Source of the DNA: Hymenobacter sp. YIM 151858-1
Lineage (GTDB): Bacteria > Bacteroidota > Bacteroidia > Cytophagales > Hymenobacteraceae
Direction: 5' to 3'
DNA: 64,000 nt
Assembly (NCBI RefSeq): GCF_025979705.1
Contig: NZ_CP110136.1
Location: 1,736,001 to 1,800,000, forward strand
Made by a program: the position numbers and the translations under genes. Below, in pieces: positions 15,715 through 24,116 of this stretch. The notes below the pieces were generated by a model. The model worked only from the letters and a program-made list of their open reading frames with translations, was not told where the DNA came from and did no database searches. The number at the start of each line of letters is the position of its first letter. The stretch's first letter is position 1.

Positions 15715-16176
15715 TTCCAGCAGTTCCAGCGCCTCGGCGTAGGTTGGAATAAACGTAAGTGCCTGCGTGGTGCGCTCGATGCTGTGCACGCGCCAGCAAC
15801 AGTGCTGCACGCCGTTGGTTACGAGCAGCAGCGGGGCGCCAATCGTTTGGTTGTAGGTGGCAATTTGCATAGCCACATCAGCGGTAAGCGGCACGCTGGC
15901 GGCTTTGCACTCTACCAGCAGCAGCGGCTGGCCTGCCGGGCCCAGGGCGTGCAGATCGGTGCGTTTGCGGCGTTGGTTGTAGGTGTGGCCGCGCTCCAGG
16001 CTGAGCAGGCCGCGCGGGTACCCCAGGTGCTCAACCAAGTAGTTTACAACGTGTTGCCGCACCCATTCTTCGGGGGTGCACACCACGTTGCGGCGGCGGA
16101 GCACGTCCCAGATCAACAGATTCGGGCCCGATTGCGTAACTTTGTAGGCGAAAGGCGGCAGGTTCAACGCTTGCAT
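15697..16176 (-). CDS. Orphan type I restriction enzyme R N-terminal-like nuclease domain
   Basis: 159 residues if started at MQALNLPPF, the usual beginning of this family; an ATG at 16248 would add 24 residues. The fold is a PD-(D/E)xK type nuclease: RKRTDLHALG gives the Asp and LLLVECKAA the E-x-K pair, preceded by VRQHVVNYLVEHLGYPRGLLSLE. It matches the HSDR_N_2-like domain found alone in most Bacteroidota. There is no helicase, methylase or specificity gene nearby, so it is not a working type I system. Its role is unknown. The C-terminal VARTL is encoded by the repeat arm. Confidence 0.75.
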   Translation of the reverse strand: MQALNLPPFAYKVTQSGPNLLIWDVLRRRNVVCTPEEWVRQHVVNYLVEHLGYPRGLLSLERGHTYNQRRKRTDLHALGPAGQPLLLVECKAASVPLTADVAMQIATYNQTIGAPLLLVTNGVQHCCWRVHSIERTTQALTFIPTYAEALELLEVARTL

Positions 16177-16307
16177 CACCTCCAAAGGTACGGCTAACAG
16201 GCTCCTGCACCCGCTTTTTCGCTCCGCAGAGCCGTCGTTCACTATCATGCACGACGGTTTTTTTGCATCCGTACCCCAACCTACCCGGCATTTCCCATCA
16301 ATACACC

Positions 16308-17081
16308 ATGAAGACCAAATCAGACATTGTCAAGAACTGGCTGCCCCGCTACACCGGGGTACCGCTGGAGGACTTTGGCCAGTACATTCTGCTGACCAAT
16401 TTCATCAACTACGTAACCATGTTCGCCGAGCATTTCGGCGTCGAGATTAAGGGCATCGACAAGCCCATGCAAACGGCCACGGCCAACGGCATTACCATCA
16501 TCAACTTCGGCATGGGCTCGGCCATGGCTGCCACCGTGATGGATTTACTCGGGGCCATCAAGCCGAAAGCGGCGCTGTTTCTGGGCAAGTGCGGCGGCCT
16601 GAAGGGCAAAACCAAAGTGGGCGACCTGATTCTGCCCATCGCGGCCATTCGCGGCGAAGGTACCTCCGACGACTACCTGCCGCCGGAAATCCCGGCTCTG
16701 CCTTCGTTTCGCTTGCAGCGCTCGGTTTCTTCCATGATCAAGAAGCACGAGAAGGACTACTGGACGGGCACCGTGTACACCACCAACCGCCGCGTGTGGG
16801 AGCACGACGAGAACTTCAAGAACTACCTGCGCCAGATCCGGGCCATGGCCGTGGACATGGAAACGGCTACCATTTTCGTGGTGGGCTTCGTGAACGAGAT
16901 TCCGCACGGCGCCTTGCTGCTGGTATCCGACGAGCCGATGACGCCAGAGGGCGTGAAAACCGCCGAGAGCGACAAGAGCGTAACGTCGAACTACGTTACC
17001 ACGCACCTGCAAATCGGCATCGAGTCGCTGCTGGAGCTGAAGAACTCCGGCGAATCGGTGAAGCACATGCGCTTCGAATAA
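16308..17081 (+). CDS. amn: AMP nucleosidase
   Basis: 257 residues from the ATG at 16308. The enzyme cleaves AMP to adenine and ribose 5-phosphate. The sequence reads as a nucleoside phosphorylase fold: INFGMGSAMAATVMDLLGAIKPKAALFLGKCGGL (ligand-binding loop), VGDLILPIAAIRGEGTSDDYLPPE (phosphate/base contact) and AVDMETATIFVVGF (the ribose-binding DMET segment), ending with the LLVSDEPMTPEGVKT block. This is the shorter Bacteroidota form without the long N-terminal domain of E. coli Amn. It is transcribed away from the nuclease-domain gene. Confidence 0.92.
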   Translation: MKTKSDIVKNWLPRYTGVPLEDFGQYILLTNFINYVTMFAEHFGVEIKGIDKPMQTATANGITIINFGMGSAMAATVMDLLGAIKPKAALFLGKCGGLKGKTKVGDLILPIAAIRGEGTSDDYLPPEIPALPSFRLQRSVSSMIKKHEKDYWTGTVYTTNRRVWEHDENFKNYLRQIRAMAVDMETATIFVVGFVNEIPHGALLLVSDEPMTPEGVKTAESDKSVTSNYVTTHLQIGIESLLELKNSGESVKHMRFE

Positions 17082-17086
17082 GACCA

Positions 17087-17120
17087 CGGATTCAGGCGGA
17101 TTTTTCGGATTTCGCGGATT
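17087..17120. repeat. Short CGGATT array, 9-10 base period
   Basis: CGGATT starts at 17087, 17097, 17106 and 17115 directly after the amn stop. No matching inverted arm was found nearby. Confidence 0.75.
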
Positions 17121-17246
17121 TTGTGGACGTGCCTCAACGGTGCTCTGGCCTGGCGGCCGGGGCACCGTTGTTGTTTTCGGACCCCTGGGCGCAACCGATG
17201 CAATGGCTGGCAACGGGGTGCCTCGGGCCCTAGGTGGCGGGCCGGT

Positions 17247-17254
17247 TTATTTTG
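17247..17254 (+). promoter_or_regulatory. Near-consensus -7 box (TTATTTTG) for the amidohydrolase
   Basis: TTATTTTG resembles TTACTTTG at 20733 and on the minus strand at 33891. It lies 43 bases before the ATG at 17297 and inside the longer frame from GTG 17234, favouring the later start. Confidence 0.45.
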
Positions 17255-17296
17255 CCTGGGACTTGGGCTAACTTGCCGCCTTACTCCGCCTTGCCC

Positions 17297-18961
17297 ATGC
17301 TCCAACGACTACGCCCTGCACTGGCGCCGCTTGCGGCGCTGCCGCTGCTGGCGGGCCTCACGGCCTGCCCCTCCGCTAAATACCCCGCCGACCTCGTCGT
17401 GTACAACGCCACGGTGTACACCGTCGATTCGGCCTTTACCAAAGCGCAGGCCTTTGCCGTGCAGGATGGCAAAATCGCGTTTGTAGGCACCTCCGACGAA
17501 GTGCGCGGGCGCTACCGCGGCAAGGAAGAAGTTGATGCCCAGGGCAAGTTCATTTACCCTGGTTTTTACGACGCGCACTGCCACTTCTACCGCTACGCCC
17601 TAGGTCTGCGCGATGCCGATTTGGTGGGCACCGAGTCGTGGGGGGCGGTGCTGGGCAAGCTGCGCGCCCAGCGCCGGCAGCACCCGCAAAGCGCCTGGCT
17701 CACAGGCCGCGGCTGGGACCAGAACGACTGGCCCACGAAGCAGTTCCCGACCAAAGACTCGCTCGACCGGCAGTTCCCCGACGTACCCGTGTTCATCGTG
17801 CGCGTGGATGGCCACGCGGCCCTCGTCAACCAAAAGGCGCTCGATCTGGCCGGTGTAACGGCCCGCACGCCCATTTCGGGTGGCGTAATCGAGAAAGATG
17901 CCCAAGGTCGCCTCACAGGGTTGCTGGTCGATAACGCCGTGGATCTGGTTTCGGCCAGGATTCCGGAGCCCACGCCTGCCGAGGCGGCCAAGCTGCTGCT
18001 GCAAGCGCAGGCGCAGTGCGTGGAGTTGGGCCTCACCAGCCTCGCCGATGCCGGCCTGGAGCGCAGCCAGATCGAGCGCCTCGACTCCATGCAGCAAGCC
18101 AACCAGCTGAAGCTGCGCCTCGACTGCATGATTAACCCCTCGCCGGCCAACCGCCAGTACTACCTAGGGCGCGGGCCTTACCTCACCGACCGCCTCACGG
18201 TAAACTCGTTTAAGGTGTACGCCGACGGCGCCCTGGGTTCGCGCGGGGCCTGCTTGCTTCATCCTTACTCCGACCGGCCGAAGCAAACCGGTTTCCTGTT
18301 GCAATCGGTGGCCGAATACCGGGCGCTGGCCAAGGAGCTGGCCGCGAGCAAATTTCAGATGAATACCCACGCCATTGGCGACTCGGCCAACCGTGCCCTG
18401 CTGGATATTTACGCCGAAGTACTGCGCGGCCAAACCGACCGCCGCTGGCGCATCGAGCACGCGCAGGTGGTAAGCCGCCCCGATGTGGCCAAGTTTGGCC
18501 GCTACAACGTGGTGCCCTCGGTGCAGCCCACCCACGCCACCTCCGATATGTACTGGGCCGGCGAGCGGCTGGGCGCCGAGCGCCTGAAAACCGCCTACGC
18601 CTACCAGGATTTGCTGAAAGCCACCGGCCGCCTGGCCTTGGGCTCCGACTTCCCGGTGGAGGCCCTGAATCCGCTGTTCGGTTTCCATGCGGCCGTGGCA
18701 CGGCAGGACGCCAAGAACTACCCGAAAGGTGGTTTTCAGCCCGAAAATGCCCTCACCCGCGAGCAGGCCCTGCGCGGCATGACGGAGTGGGCCGCCTGGG
18801 CCGCTTTCGAGGAGAAGAAGAAAGGCACGCTGCAAGGCGGCAAATGGGCCGACTTTGTGATTTTGGAACAAGACCTGATGACCGCGCCCGCCGAACAGCT
18901 GCGCAACATCAAAGTGCTGAGTACTTACATCGGCGGCGAGAAAGTGTACGGGCGGAAGTAA
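17297..18961 (+). CDS. Amidohydrolase family 3 (YtcJ-like) lipoprotein
   Basis: 554 residues from the ATG that starts a lipoprotein signal (lipobox LTAC, Cys 24). The amidohydrolase barrel shows DAHCHFYRYA (metal ligands HxH), GRGWDQNDWP, DGHAALVNQKAL, KVYADGALGSRGA, THAIGDSANRALLD, WRIEHAQVV and ALGSDFPVE, the order typical of YtcJ-like enzymes. They hydrolyse amide-type bonds with bound metal; the natural substrate is unknown. Being lipid-anchored, it should act in the periplasm. A GA-hairpin element and a long terminator separate it from the convergent transporter. Confidence 0.9.
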   Translation: MLQRLRPALAPLAALPLLAGLTACPSAKYPADLVVYNATVYTVDSAFTKAQAFAVQDGKIAFVGTSDEVRGRYRGKEEVDAQGKFIYPGFYDAHCHFYRYALGLRDADLVGTESWGAVLGKLRAQRRQHPQSAWLTGRGWDQNDWPTKQFPTKDSLDRQFPDVPVFIVRVDGHAALVNQKALDLAGVTARTPISGGVIEKDAQGRLTGLLVDNAVDLVSARIPEPTPAEAAKLLLQAQAQCVELGLTSLADAGLERSQIERLDSMQQANQLKLRLDCMINPSPANRQYYLGRGPYLTDRLTVNSFKVYADGALGSRGACLLHPYSDRPKQTGFLLQSVAEYRALAKELAASKFQMNTHAIGDSANRALLDIYAEVLRGQTDRRWRIEHAQVVSRPDVAKFGRYNVVPSVQPTHATSDMYWAGERLGAERLKTAYAYQDLLKATGRLALGSDFPVEALNPLFGFHAAVARQDAKNYPKGGFQPENALTREQALRGMTEWAAWAAFEEKKKGTLQGGKWADFVILEQDLMTAPAEQLRNIKVLSTYIGGEKVYGRK

Positions 18962-18982
18962 TCAACTGTAATTCAGACCAAC

Positions 18983-19066
18983 TGTCATTCCGAGCGTGAG
19001 CGAGGAATCTGGTGCTGCCGACACAACGTTGCTGACCCAAATTCCTCGCTCACGCTCGGAATGACA
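18983..19066. repeat. Palindromic intergenic element, GA-hairpin family, copy E
   Basis: Arms 18983-19008 and 19041-19066 are perfect. Each starts TGTCAT and folds with stem ATTCC/GGAAT, opposed GA and GA, and GC-GTGA-GC. Confidence 0.9.
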
Positions 19067-19072
19067 AGATGC

Positions 19073-19110
19073 CGAACGGCCCCGCCTGCAGCTGCAGGCG
19101 GGGCCGTTCG
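19073..19110. terminator. Bidirectional palindromic terminator
   Basis: A perfect 38-base palindrome (CGAACGGCCCCGCCTGCAG and its complement) centred between 19091 and 19092, between convergent genes. Confidence 0.85.
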
Positions 19111-19165
19111 ATTTAGGTAACCCCTAGGTGCCCCAGGGCTGCTCAGGCACCTAGGGCTGCGCAAC

Positions 19166-20602
19166 TTAGTGCGCTTGCAGCGGCGTGCCGGCGTGCGGCG
19201 CCGCTGGCGGCGGCTGGTTGATGGTTTCGTGCGGGTGCGGCTCGCGCAGCTTCTTGCCGCGCAAGGTCAGCAGAAACAGCAGGCCCAGAATAAAGAAGAC
19301 GATGAGAGCCAGGATGCTGTAGCGCATCGAGCCGAACCACTGCCCGATGATGCCCCAGGTAGCCGTACCGATTACGATGCTGAGCTTTTCCGTAACATCA
19401 AAAAAGCTGAAGTAAGCGGCCGTGTTGTGGGTGTCTTCGGGGATGATTTTGGAGTAGGTAGAGCGCGACAGGCTCTGGATGCCGCCCATGGTGAGGCCGA
19501 TTACCGACGCCAGGGCATAGAACGTCCTGTCGGCTTGCACGAAGTAGCCCGCAATACAGATAAACGCCCAAATGATTACCGACCAGCTGAGGGCCCGCGT
19601 ATTGCCGATGCGCTCCGATAGCCGTGCGAACAAGTAAGCACCTAGGATAGCCACCAGCTGCAGCAGCAAAATGGTGATGATCAGGGCCTGATCGGGCAGG
19701 TGCAGCTCGTCTTTGCCGAAGATGGTGGCCACGTACATCACGGTTTGCACGCCCATGTTGTAGGTGAAATAGGCCAGCAAAAAGCGCTTGAGGTTGGGCA
19801 GGTGCTTGAGCTCATCCCACACCTTGCCCAGCTCGCGGAAGCCGTTGAGCAGCCAGCCGCTGTCGGCGGTGCCGGCATTGGCCGAGCGGCCTTCGTCGGC
19901 GGGCAGGCGGGCAAAGGGAATCTGGGCGAAGCCGGCCCACCAAACGCCCGTGAGCAGAAACGCTATTCGAGTGGCCTTGCCGGCCGTGAGGCCCAACGAC
20001 TTATCCAGCCCCAGGGCCGGGTGGCCCATGATCAGCCCCAGGCACAGCAGCAGCAGAATAACCGAGCCGATGTAGCCCATGGAGAATCCGCGCGCAGAAA
20101 GCCGGTCGTACTGGTCTTCGGTGGCGATGATGGGCAGGTAGGAGTTGTAGAACACGATGGAGCCCGAAAAGCCCACCGTGGCGGCAATAAACACGAACGT
20201 AGAAACGGTGAGCGTGCTGGGCGTGAAGAAGTACAGCGCCGCACACGAGGCCGCCCCCAGGTAGCAAAAGAACTGCAGGAACAGCTTTTTGCGCCCCGAG
20301 AAGTCGGCCAGGGCCGTGAGGAACGGGCTGATAAGGGCAATCAGCAGAAAGGCCGCCGAAATAGCGTACGTGAGCAACGACGAGCCCGGCACCTGAAACC
20401 CCAGGAAGTTGACGGGGCTGTTGCCGTCGCGGCCGGTGATTTCGGATACCACGCCGCTCCAGTAAATCGGGAAGATGGACGAGGTGATTACGAGCGGGTA
20501 CACCGAGTTGGCCCAGTCGTACATGGCCCAGCCCGAGGTGATGCGCTTGTCGTTTTTCGGCACCGCTACGGAGGTGGCGGCCGCGGCCGAGGCAGTTGTC
20601 AT
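19166..20602 (-). CDS. MFS transporter, UMF1 (Atg22-like) family
   Basis: 478 residues from MTTASAAA; an ATG nine codons earlier is less likely. About twelve membrane segments are visible. The YDWANSVYPLVITSSIFPIYW opening, the DFSGRKKLFLQFF loop after helix 3 and the GLTMGGIQSLSRSTYSKIIPEDTHNTAAYFSFFDVTEKLS segment are hallmarks of the bacterial UMF1 group related to Atg22. Members are proposed to export amino acids or other small solutes; the substrate here is unknown. The C-terminal tail is His- and Pro-rich. It is convergent with the amidohydrolase. Confidence 0.88.
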   Translation of the reverse strand: MTTASAAAATSVAVPKNDKRITSGWAMYDWANSVYPLVITSSIFPIYWSGVVSEITGRDGNSPVNFLGFQVPGSSLLTYAISAAFLLIALISPFLTALADFSGRKKLFLQFFCYLGAASCAALYFFTPSTLTVSTFVFIAATVGFSGSIVFYNSYLPIIATEDQYDRLSARGFSMGYIGSVILLLLCLGLIMGHPALGLDKSLGLTAGKATRIAFLLTGVWWAGFAQIPFARLPADEGRSANAGTADSGWLLNGFRELGKVWDELKHLPNLKRFLLAYFTYNMGVQTVMYVATIFGKDELHLPDQALIITILLLQLVAILGAYLFARLSERIGNTRALSWSVIIWAFICIAGYFVQADRTFYALASVIGLTMGGIQSLSRSTYSKIIPEDTHNTAAYFSFFDVTEKLSIVIGTATWGIIGQWFGSMRYSILALIVFFILGLLFLLTLRGKKLREPHPHETINQPPPAAPHAGTPLQAH

Positions 20603-20732
20603 AAAGTAAGGCAGTAGAAGAATGCCCAAACTACGCAGTTTTAGTTATTGCGGACGTTGCGCCTTGGTTAAGTAAAGCGCCATGCAGTTGCCTGCGCCGC
20701 CGGCTGCACCCGCCACCTAGGCAGCGCGGTGT

Positions 20733-20740
20733 TTACTTTG
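20733..20740 (+). promoter_or_regulatory. Near-consensus -7 box (TTACTTTG) for the ClC gene
   Basis: TTACTTTG followed by CGGCC; a transcript from near 20747 would exclude the GTG at 20729 and supports the GTG at 20765 as start. Confidence 0.45.
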
Positions 20741-20764
20741 CGGCCACATCAGCCCCGAGCACCT

Positions 20765-22075
20765 GTGCCCCCAAACACCTCCGCACGCCGCCTGCCCCTG
20801 CCCGATCCAGCGCCTCAACTGCTGTTTGCGGGCCGCTGGCTGCTGATTTGCGCGGTGGTGAGCGTGTTGGCGGGGACGGCCTCGGCGGGCTTTCTGGTGA
20901 GTTTGGATTGGGTTACGCACCTGCGCCGGTTGCACCCCTGGCTGGTACTGCTGCTGCCCCTAGGTGGGTTGGCGGTGGGTTTGCTCTACCACTACCTGGG
21001 GCAAAGCGTGGCCCGCGGCAACAACCACCTGATTGAGGAAATCCACCAGCCGCGCGACGTGATTCCGCTGCGCATGGCCCCGCTGGTGCTGCTGGGCACC
21101 TTGCTCACGCACCTGGTGGGCGGCTCGGCGGGGCGCGAGGGCACGGCCGTGCAAATGGGCGGCGCCCTCGCCGATCAGCTCACCCGCGGGCTGCGCCTGC
21201 GCCCGCGCGAGCGGCGCCTGCTGCTCATTGCCGGCATCAGCGCGGGCTTTGCCTCGGTGTTTGGTACCCCGCTGGCCGGGGCCGTGTTCGGGCTCGAGGT
21301 GTTTCGGATAGGCCGCCTGCGCTACGATGCCCTGCTGCCCAGCGTACTGGCCGCTTACGGCGCCGACTGGGTAACGCGCCAGTGGGGCGTGGGGCACGCC
21401 CATTACCTGGTGCCGCACGTGCCCGCCCTAGGTGCCGCGGGCCTGGCAGCTGCCTTGGGCCTGGGGGTGCTGGCGGGTGTGGTGGCGCGCTGGTTTGGGG
21501 CGGCTACGCATGCCTGCCAACGCTGGTTTGCAGCGGCGGTGGCCTGGCCGCCGCTACGCCCGGCCCTGGGCGGCGCGGCTTTGCTCTTGCTGACGTGGCT
21601 GCTCAGCCTTGGCCCCGTGCCCAACATTACCAACTACCTAGGGTTGGGGCTGCCCACCATTGCCGCAGCGTTTGCGGCCCCGCTGCCGTGGTACGCCTTT
21701 CTGCTGAAACTCCTGCTTACCTCGCTCACGCTGGGCTCGGGCTTTAAGGGCGGCGAGGTTACGCCGCTGTTTTTCGTGGGTGCGGCCTTGGGCAGCGCGT
21801 TGGCGTTGGTGCTGCCGTTGCCGGTGGCATTGCTTGCGGCCATGGGGTTTGTGGCGGTGTTTGCCGGGGCAGCCAATACGCCCTTGGCTTGCACGCTTAT
21901 GGGCATCGAGCTTTTTGGCGTGGCCGCGGCGCCTTACCTGGCGCTGGCTTGCGTTATGGCCTACCTCGCTTCGGGCCACCGGGGTATTTACGGGGCGCAG
22001 GTGGTAGGCCAGGCCAAGCACTTGCGCTACGGCCGCGATACCGGCCAGCCCCTAAGCCAACTACCTAAGCGTTAA
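20765..22075 (+). CDS. ClC-family chloride channel or antiporter
   Basis: 436 residues from GTG 20765. The ClC signature is clear: GGSAGREGTAVQMGG contains the gating Glu within GREGT, and GSGFKGGEVTPLFFVGAALG corresponds to the second selectivity loop. Ten or more membrane helices cover the chain, and there are no C-terminal CBS domains. ClC proteins move chloride, or exchange it for protons; GREGT instead of GREGP leaves the transport mode open. The gene contains three CCTAGG palindromes, each read as Leu-Gly. No operon partner. Confidence 0.9.
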   Translation: MPPNTSARRLPLPDPAPQLLFAGRWLLICAVVSVLAGTASAGFLVSLDWVTHLRRLHPWLVLLLPLGGLAVGLLYHYLGQSVARGNNHLIEEIHQPRDVIPLRMAPLVLLGTLLTHLVGGSAGREGTAVQMGGALADQLTRGLRLRPRERRLLLIAGISAGFASVFGTPLAGAVFGLEVFRIGRLRYDALLPSVLAAYGADWVTRQWGVGHAHYLVPHVPALGAAGLAAALGLGVLAGVVARWFGAATHACQRWFAAAVAWPPLRPALGGAALLLLTWLLSLGPVPNITNYLGLGLPTIAAAFAAPLPWYAFLLKLLLTSLTLGSGFKGGEVTPLFFVGAALGSALALVLPLPVALLAAMGFVAVFAGAANTPLACTLMGIELFGVAAAPYLALACVMAYLASGHRGIYGAQVVGQAKHLRYGRDTGQPLSQLPKR

Positions 22076-22302
22076 GCCTTAGCAAAATCACGTTTTCAAA
22101 AAATCTTACAACAAATGTAACCCAAGGCCAAGCTGCGCCGTTGGTACGGGGGTGTAGTAGTGCGCGTGCGTGAGAAGCTGATGTGAGCCCTTGCCTGGCA
22201 AGGCCTGTTGTGCCGAGGGCAGCAGTAGTAAATATCCCGACGCGTACCCCCCTTCTGCCCCACGTAGTTGTTGCAACTCCTGCTCTTACCGCCGCTTTTC
22301 CC

Positions 22303-22542
22303 ATGACCGCCGAAGAATTAGCGCAAGCCGGCTTTTACCCCGCCGACTGGGTGCCTTCGGGCACTACCTACACACAGGGCCAGCTATACGTACGCATGTC
22401 GGCCACGGGCTCCGTGCGCGTGTTTGTACCGCTCGATTCTGCCGACATCGAAATCTCATCGGGCGACCTGTACGACCCCGAAATTCACCACCGCGGGCCC
22501 GTGACCACCCTCGACGAGCTGTACCGAATCCTCAAGGCCTAG
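22303..22542 (+). CDS. Small conserved-looking protein, function unknown
   Basis: 79 residues from the ATG at 22303. The N-terminus MTAEELAQAGFYPADWVPSGTTYTQGQLYVR is a plausible helix-turn-strand, and the remainder is acidic (VFVPLDSADIEISSGDLYDPEIHH). No signal peptide or membrane segment and no known motif. The stop TAG is inside CCTAGG (22538-22543). A strong terminator follows and it converges on another small gene. Coding is supported by codon composition like that of the neighbours, but the family is not recognised. Confidence 0.65.
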   Translation: MTAEELAQAGFYPADWVPSGTTYTQGQLYVRMSATGSVRVFVPLDSADIEISSGDLYDPEIHHRGPVTTLDELYRILKA

Positions 22543-22561
22543 GTGGCAGCAAATATGTAAG

Positions 22562-22606
22562 CGCGCGGGCCCCACAAACCAACCTGGTTCGTGGGGCCCG
22601 CGCGTT
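22562..22606. terminator. Bidirectional terminator
   Basis: CGCGCGGGCCCCAC and GTGGGGCCCGCGCG pair across AAACCAACCTGGTTC, followed by TTTTTG, between two convergent small genes. Confidence 0.85.
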
Positions 22607-22631
22607 TTTGTTGACGACTGACGACTGACTG

Positions 22632-22940
22632 TTAGTCCGATACCGGGTCGCCGAAGAAAAAACCGGCGTCTTCGAGCGAGGTAGCCACGGCCGCGGCAAT
22701 CTGGTGCTGCTGCACGTACTCCAGCTCCTCGGGGTAGGCCTCAAAGTATTGCTCCGTTACAAAATCAGCCGCATCCTCGGTGCCCATCGATGCCCAGAGC
22801 ATGCGGGGCATGTCGAGCCGCCACGAGTGCGACTGGGTACGCACCCGCACAATTTTCAGCTTGCACTGGATGCGCACCGTTACCATGGCCATGTCGGGTT
22901 CGGCATCGGCCTGAATGACGTAAGAAATGGTGTTGCTCAT
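22632..22940 (-). CDS. Small protein, paralogue 1 of a tandem pair
   Basis: 102 residues from MSNTISYVIQADAE; seven upstream codons were excluded because the ATG at 22940 gives the same N-terminal layout as its neighbour. The core WRLDMPRMLWASMGTEDAADFVTEQYFEAYP aligns with WEMDLPYLLWESMGTRAASQLVARLFRERHP in the next gene, and both start with a beta-rich segment. No known domain was recognised and no signal peptide is present. It may form a two-gene unit with the paralogue 55 bases upstream. Function unknown. Confidence 0.65.
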   Translation of the reverse strand: MSNTISYVIQADAEPDMAMVTVRIQCKLKIVRVRTQSHSWRLDMPRMLWASMGTEDAADFVTEQYFEAYPEELEYVQQHQIAAAVATSLEDAGFFFGDPVSD

Positions 22941-22995
22941 GATGAATAGGTGGAGAAGCAACCCGAGGGCTGCGGGTACGAAACAAGCAGTAGCG

Positions 22996-23271
22996 TTAGC
23001 GCACCCGTTCGGTGCTGTGCTGCTGCAAAGCGTTGGCGATGATGCGGTGCACGTGGCAACTGCCCAACAGGCGGGCCGGCAGCGGATGCCGCTCCCGAAA
23101 CAGGCGCGCCACCAGTTGCGAGGCGGCCCGGGTGCCCATGCTTTCCCAAAGCAGATAGGGCAAATCCATTTCCCAAACGTCGGGGTGGTCGTTGCCGAGC
23201 GTTACGAGCACAAGGCTCACCACCGGCCCCTCGGCCTCGGCTACTGCCCGCAGCGTGTACCTGTTGCCCAT
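22996..23271 (-). CDS. Small protein, paralogue 2 of a tandem pair
   Basis: 91 residues. It shares the W-x-M/L-D-x-P-x-x-LW-x-SMGT core with the 22632-22940 protein but is otherwise diverged, so an old tandem duplication is likely. The N-terminus MGNRYTLRAVAEAEGPVVSLVLVTLGNDHPDVWE is predicted beta-rich, the C-terminus helical and basic. No signal peptide, membrane segment or recognised family. It leads the pair and has a gene-free stretch upstream that may hold its promoter. Confidence 0.6.
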   Translation of the reverse strand: MGNRYTLRAVAEAEGPVVSLVLVTLGNDHPDVWEMDLPYLLWESMGTRAASQLVARLFRERHPLPARLLGSCHVHRIIANALQQHSTERVR

Positions 23272-23773
23272 ACACCAAAAAGGTTAGCTGTTTCTACGTT
23301 TAAGAAAATACATTATTGCCATAGTTCCATAAATATTGTTGAGCTAAGGTTTTGCATACCTGCGACCGGCAGTGCTGGCAACCAAACCACACACCGCGCT
23401 ATGCCACAGGCTTTCAAACGAATGCAACGCCAGCCAACCTATTCGGCACCACGATAGGTGCCCCGGAAAATGACAACAACCCGGAAACAGACAGCTGTTT
23501 TCTTCCTCTTTCGCAGCAATGCCCCGTTGGGTTGCGGCGGTAAGTACGGTTTTTCAAGCTGAACAAATACGGACGCTGAAACTGCTGGCTCAGCTCAGGC
23601 CTGAAACCAAGCGCATCGCACAAACTTTCAACGCCTTACAAGCACCTGATAACGCTGCTTGGCTCTGGCGGCGGGGCGGCGGGGGCCTGCGCAAAAACAC
23701 CGAAAAACCGCTCGGCAGTAGCATCATCGACCACGGGCTTGCGTACGCATAACCAAAACCAACTGCTACGCCC
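23272..23773. other. Gene-free stretch of about 500 bases
   Basis: Moderately AT-rich compared with neighbours. Short open frames (for example 23519-23752) lack convincing composition or motifs. No hairpin terminator, tRNA or FNR-like palindrome was seen. It probably carries the promoters of the minus-strand small pair and of the 23774 gene. Confidence 0.5.
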
Positions 23774-24037
23774 ATGCACCACGACCACGATACCCCTGCC
23801 CCGCCGCCCACGCAGCTGATCCGCTACGTGCTGCAAATTGGCAACATGACCGACAACGAAAGCATTGGCCGCGTGCGCGAGCTGCTCACCAACCTTGGCC
23901 TGCTCGTCGACCAGGTAGGGCACGGGCAAGCCGAGGTAGCCGTGGCCCAGGGCACCAACCCCGGCCCCGAAGGCATCCGCGAAGCCCTCGAAGGCGGCGG
24001 GTTCCGGCTCGATGCCTGCACGGCCCAAACCGGCTGA
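23774..24037 (+). CDS. Small protein with a ferredoxin-like (HMA-like) pattern
   Basis: 87 residues. After a His/Pro-rich leader (MHHDHDTPAPPP) the chain shows a beta-alpha-beta-beta-alpha-beta pattern: LIRYVLQIGNM, SIGRVRELLTNLG, LLVDQVGHGQAEVAV, GIREALEGGG, FRLDAC. That order recalls heavy-metal-associated domains, but the CxxC metal site is absent. It is therefore a guess that it binds anything. It sits at the edge of the redox-regulator cluster near the Crp/Fnr and P-type ATPase genes, which makes a metal or stress role conceivable. A strong terminator follows. Confidence 0.6.
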   Translation: MHHDHDTPAPPPTQLIRYVLQIGNMTDNESIGRVRELLTNLGLLVDQVGHGQAEVAVAQGTNPGPEGIREALEGGGFRLDACTAQTG

Positions 24038-24053
24038 TTATCAAGCCCCCGAT

Positions 24054-24097
24054 AAAAAAGCGCGGGCCCGGAGCATTGCTCCGGGCCCGCGCTTTTT
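24054..24097. terminator. Bidirectional terminator
   Basis: AAAAAAGCGCGGGCCCGGAG and its complement form a long hairpin with a CATTG loop, between convergent genes. Confidence 0.95.
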
Positions 24098-24116
24098 TAA
24101 AGCCGGCCACCTAGGG

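Noticed and set aside
15697-16176. Type I restriction system
   Set aside because: Only the N-terminal nuclease-like domain is present; no helicase, methylase or specificity gene.
17234-17296. Upstream GTG start for the amidohydrolase
   Set aside because: The lipoprotein signal begins at ATG 17297 and a promoter-like box lies within the extra region.
22200-22302. N-terminal extension of the 79-residue protein from 22183
   Set aside because: The extra residues are Pro/Val-rich and unlike the rest, and the ATG at 22303 is the natural start.
23519-23752. Possible 77-residue gene
   Set aside because: Composition and translation are unconvincing, with no motif, and the start lies in a generally non-coding stretch.
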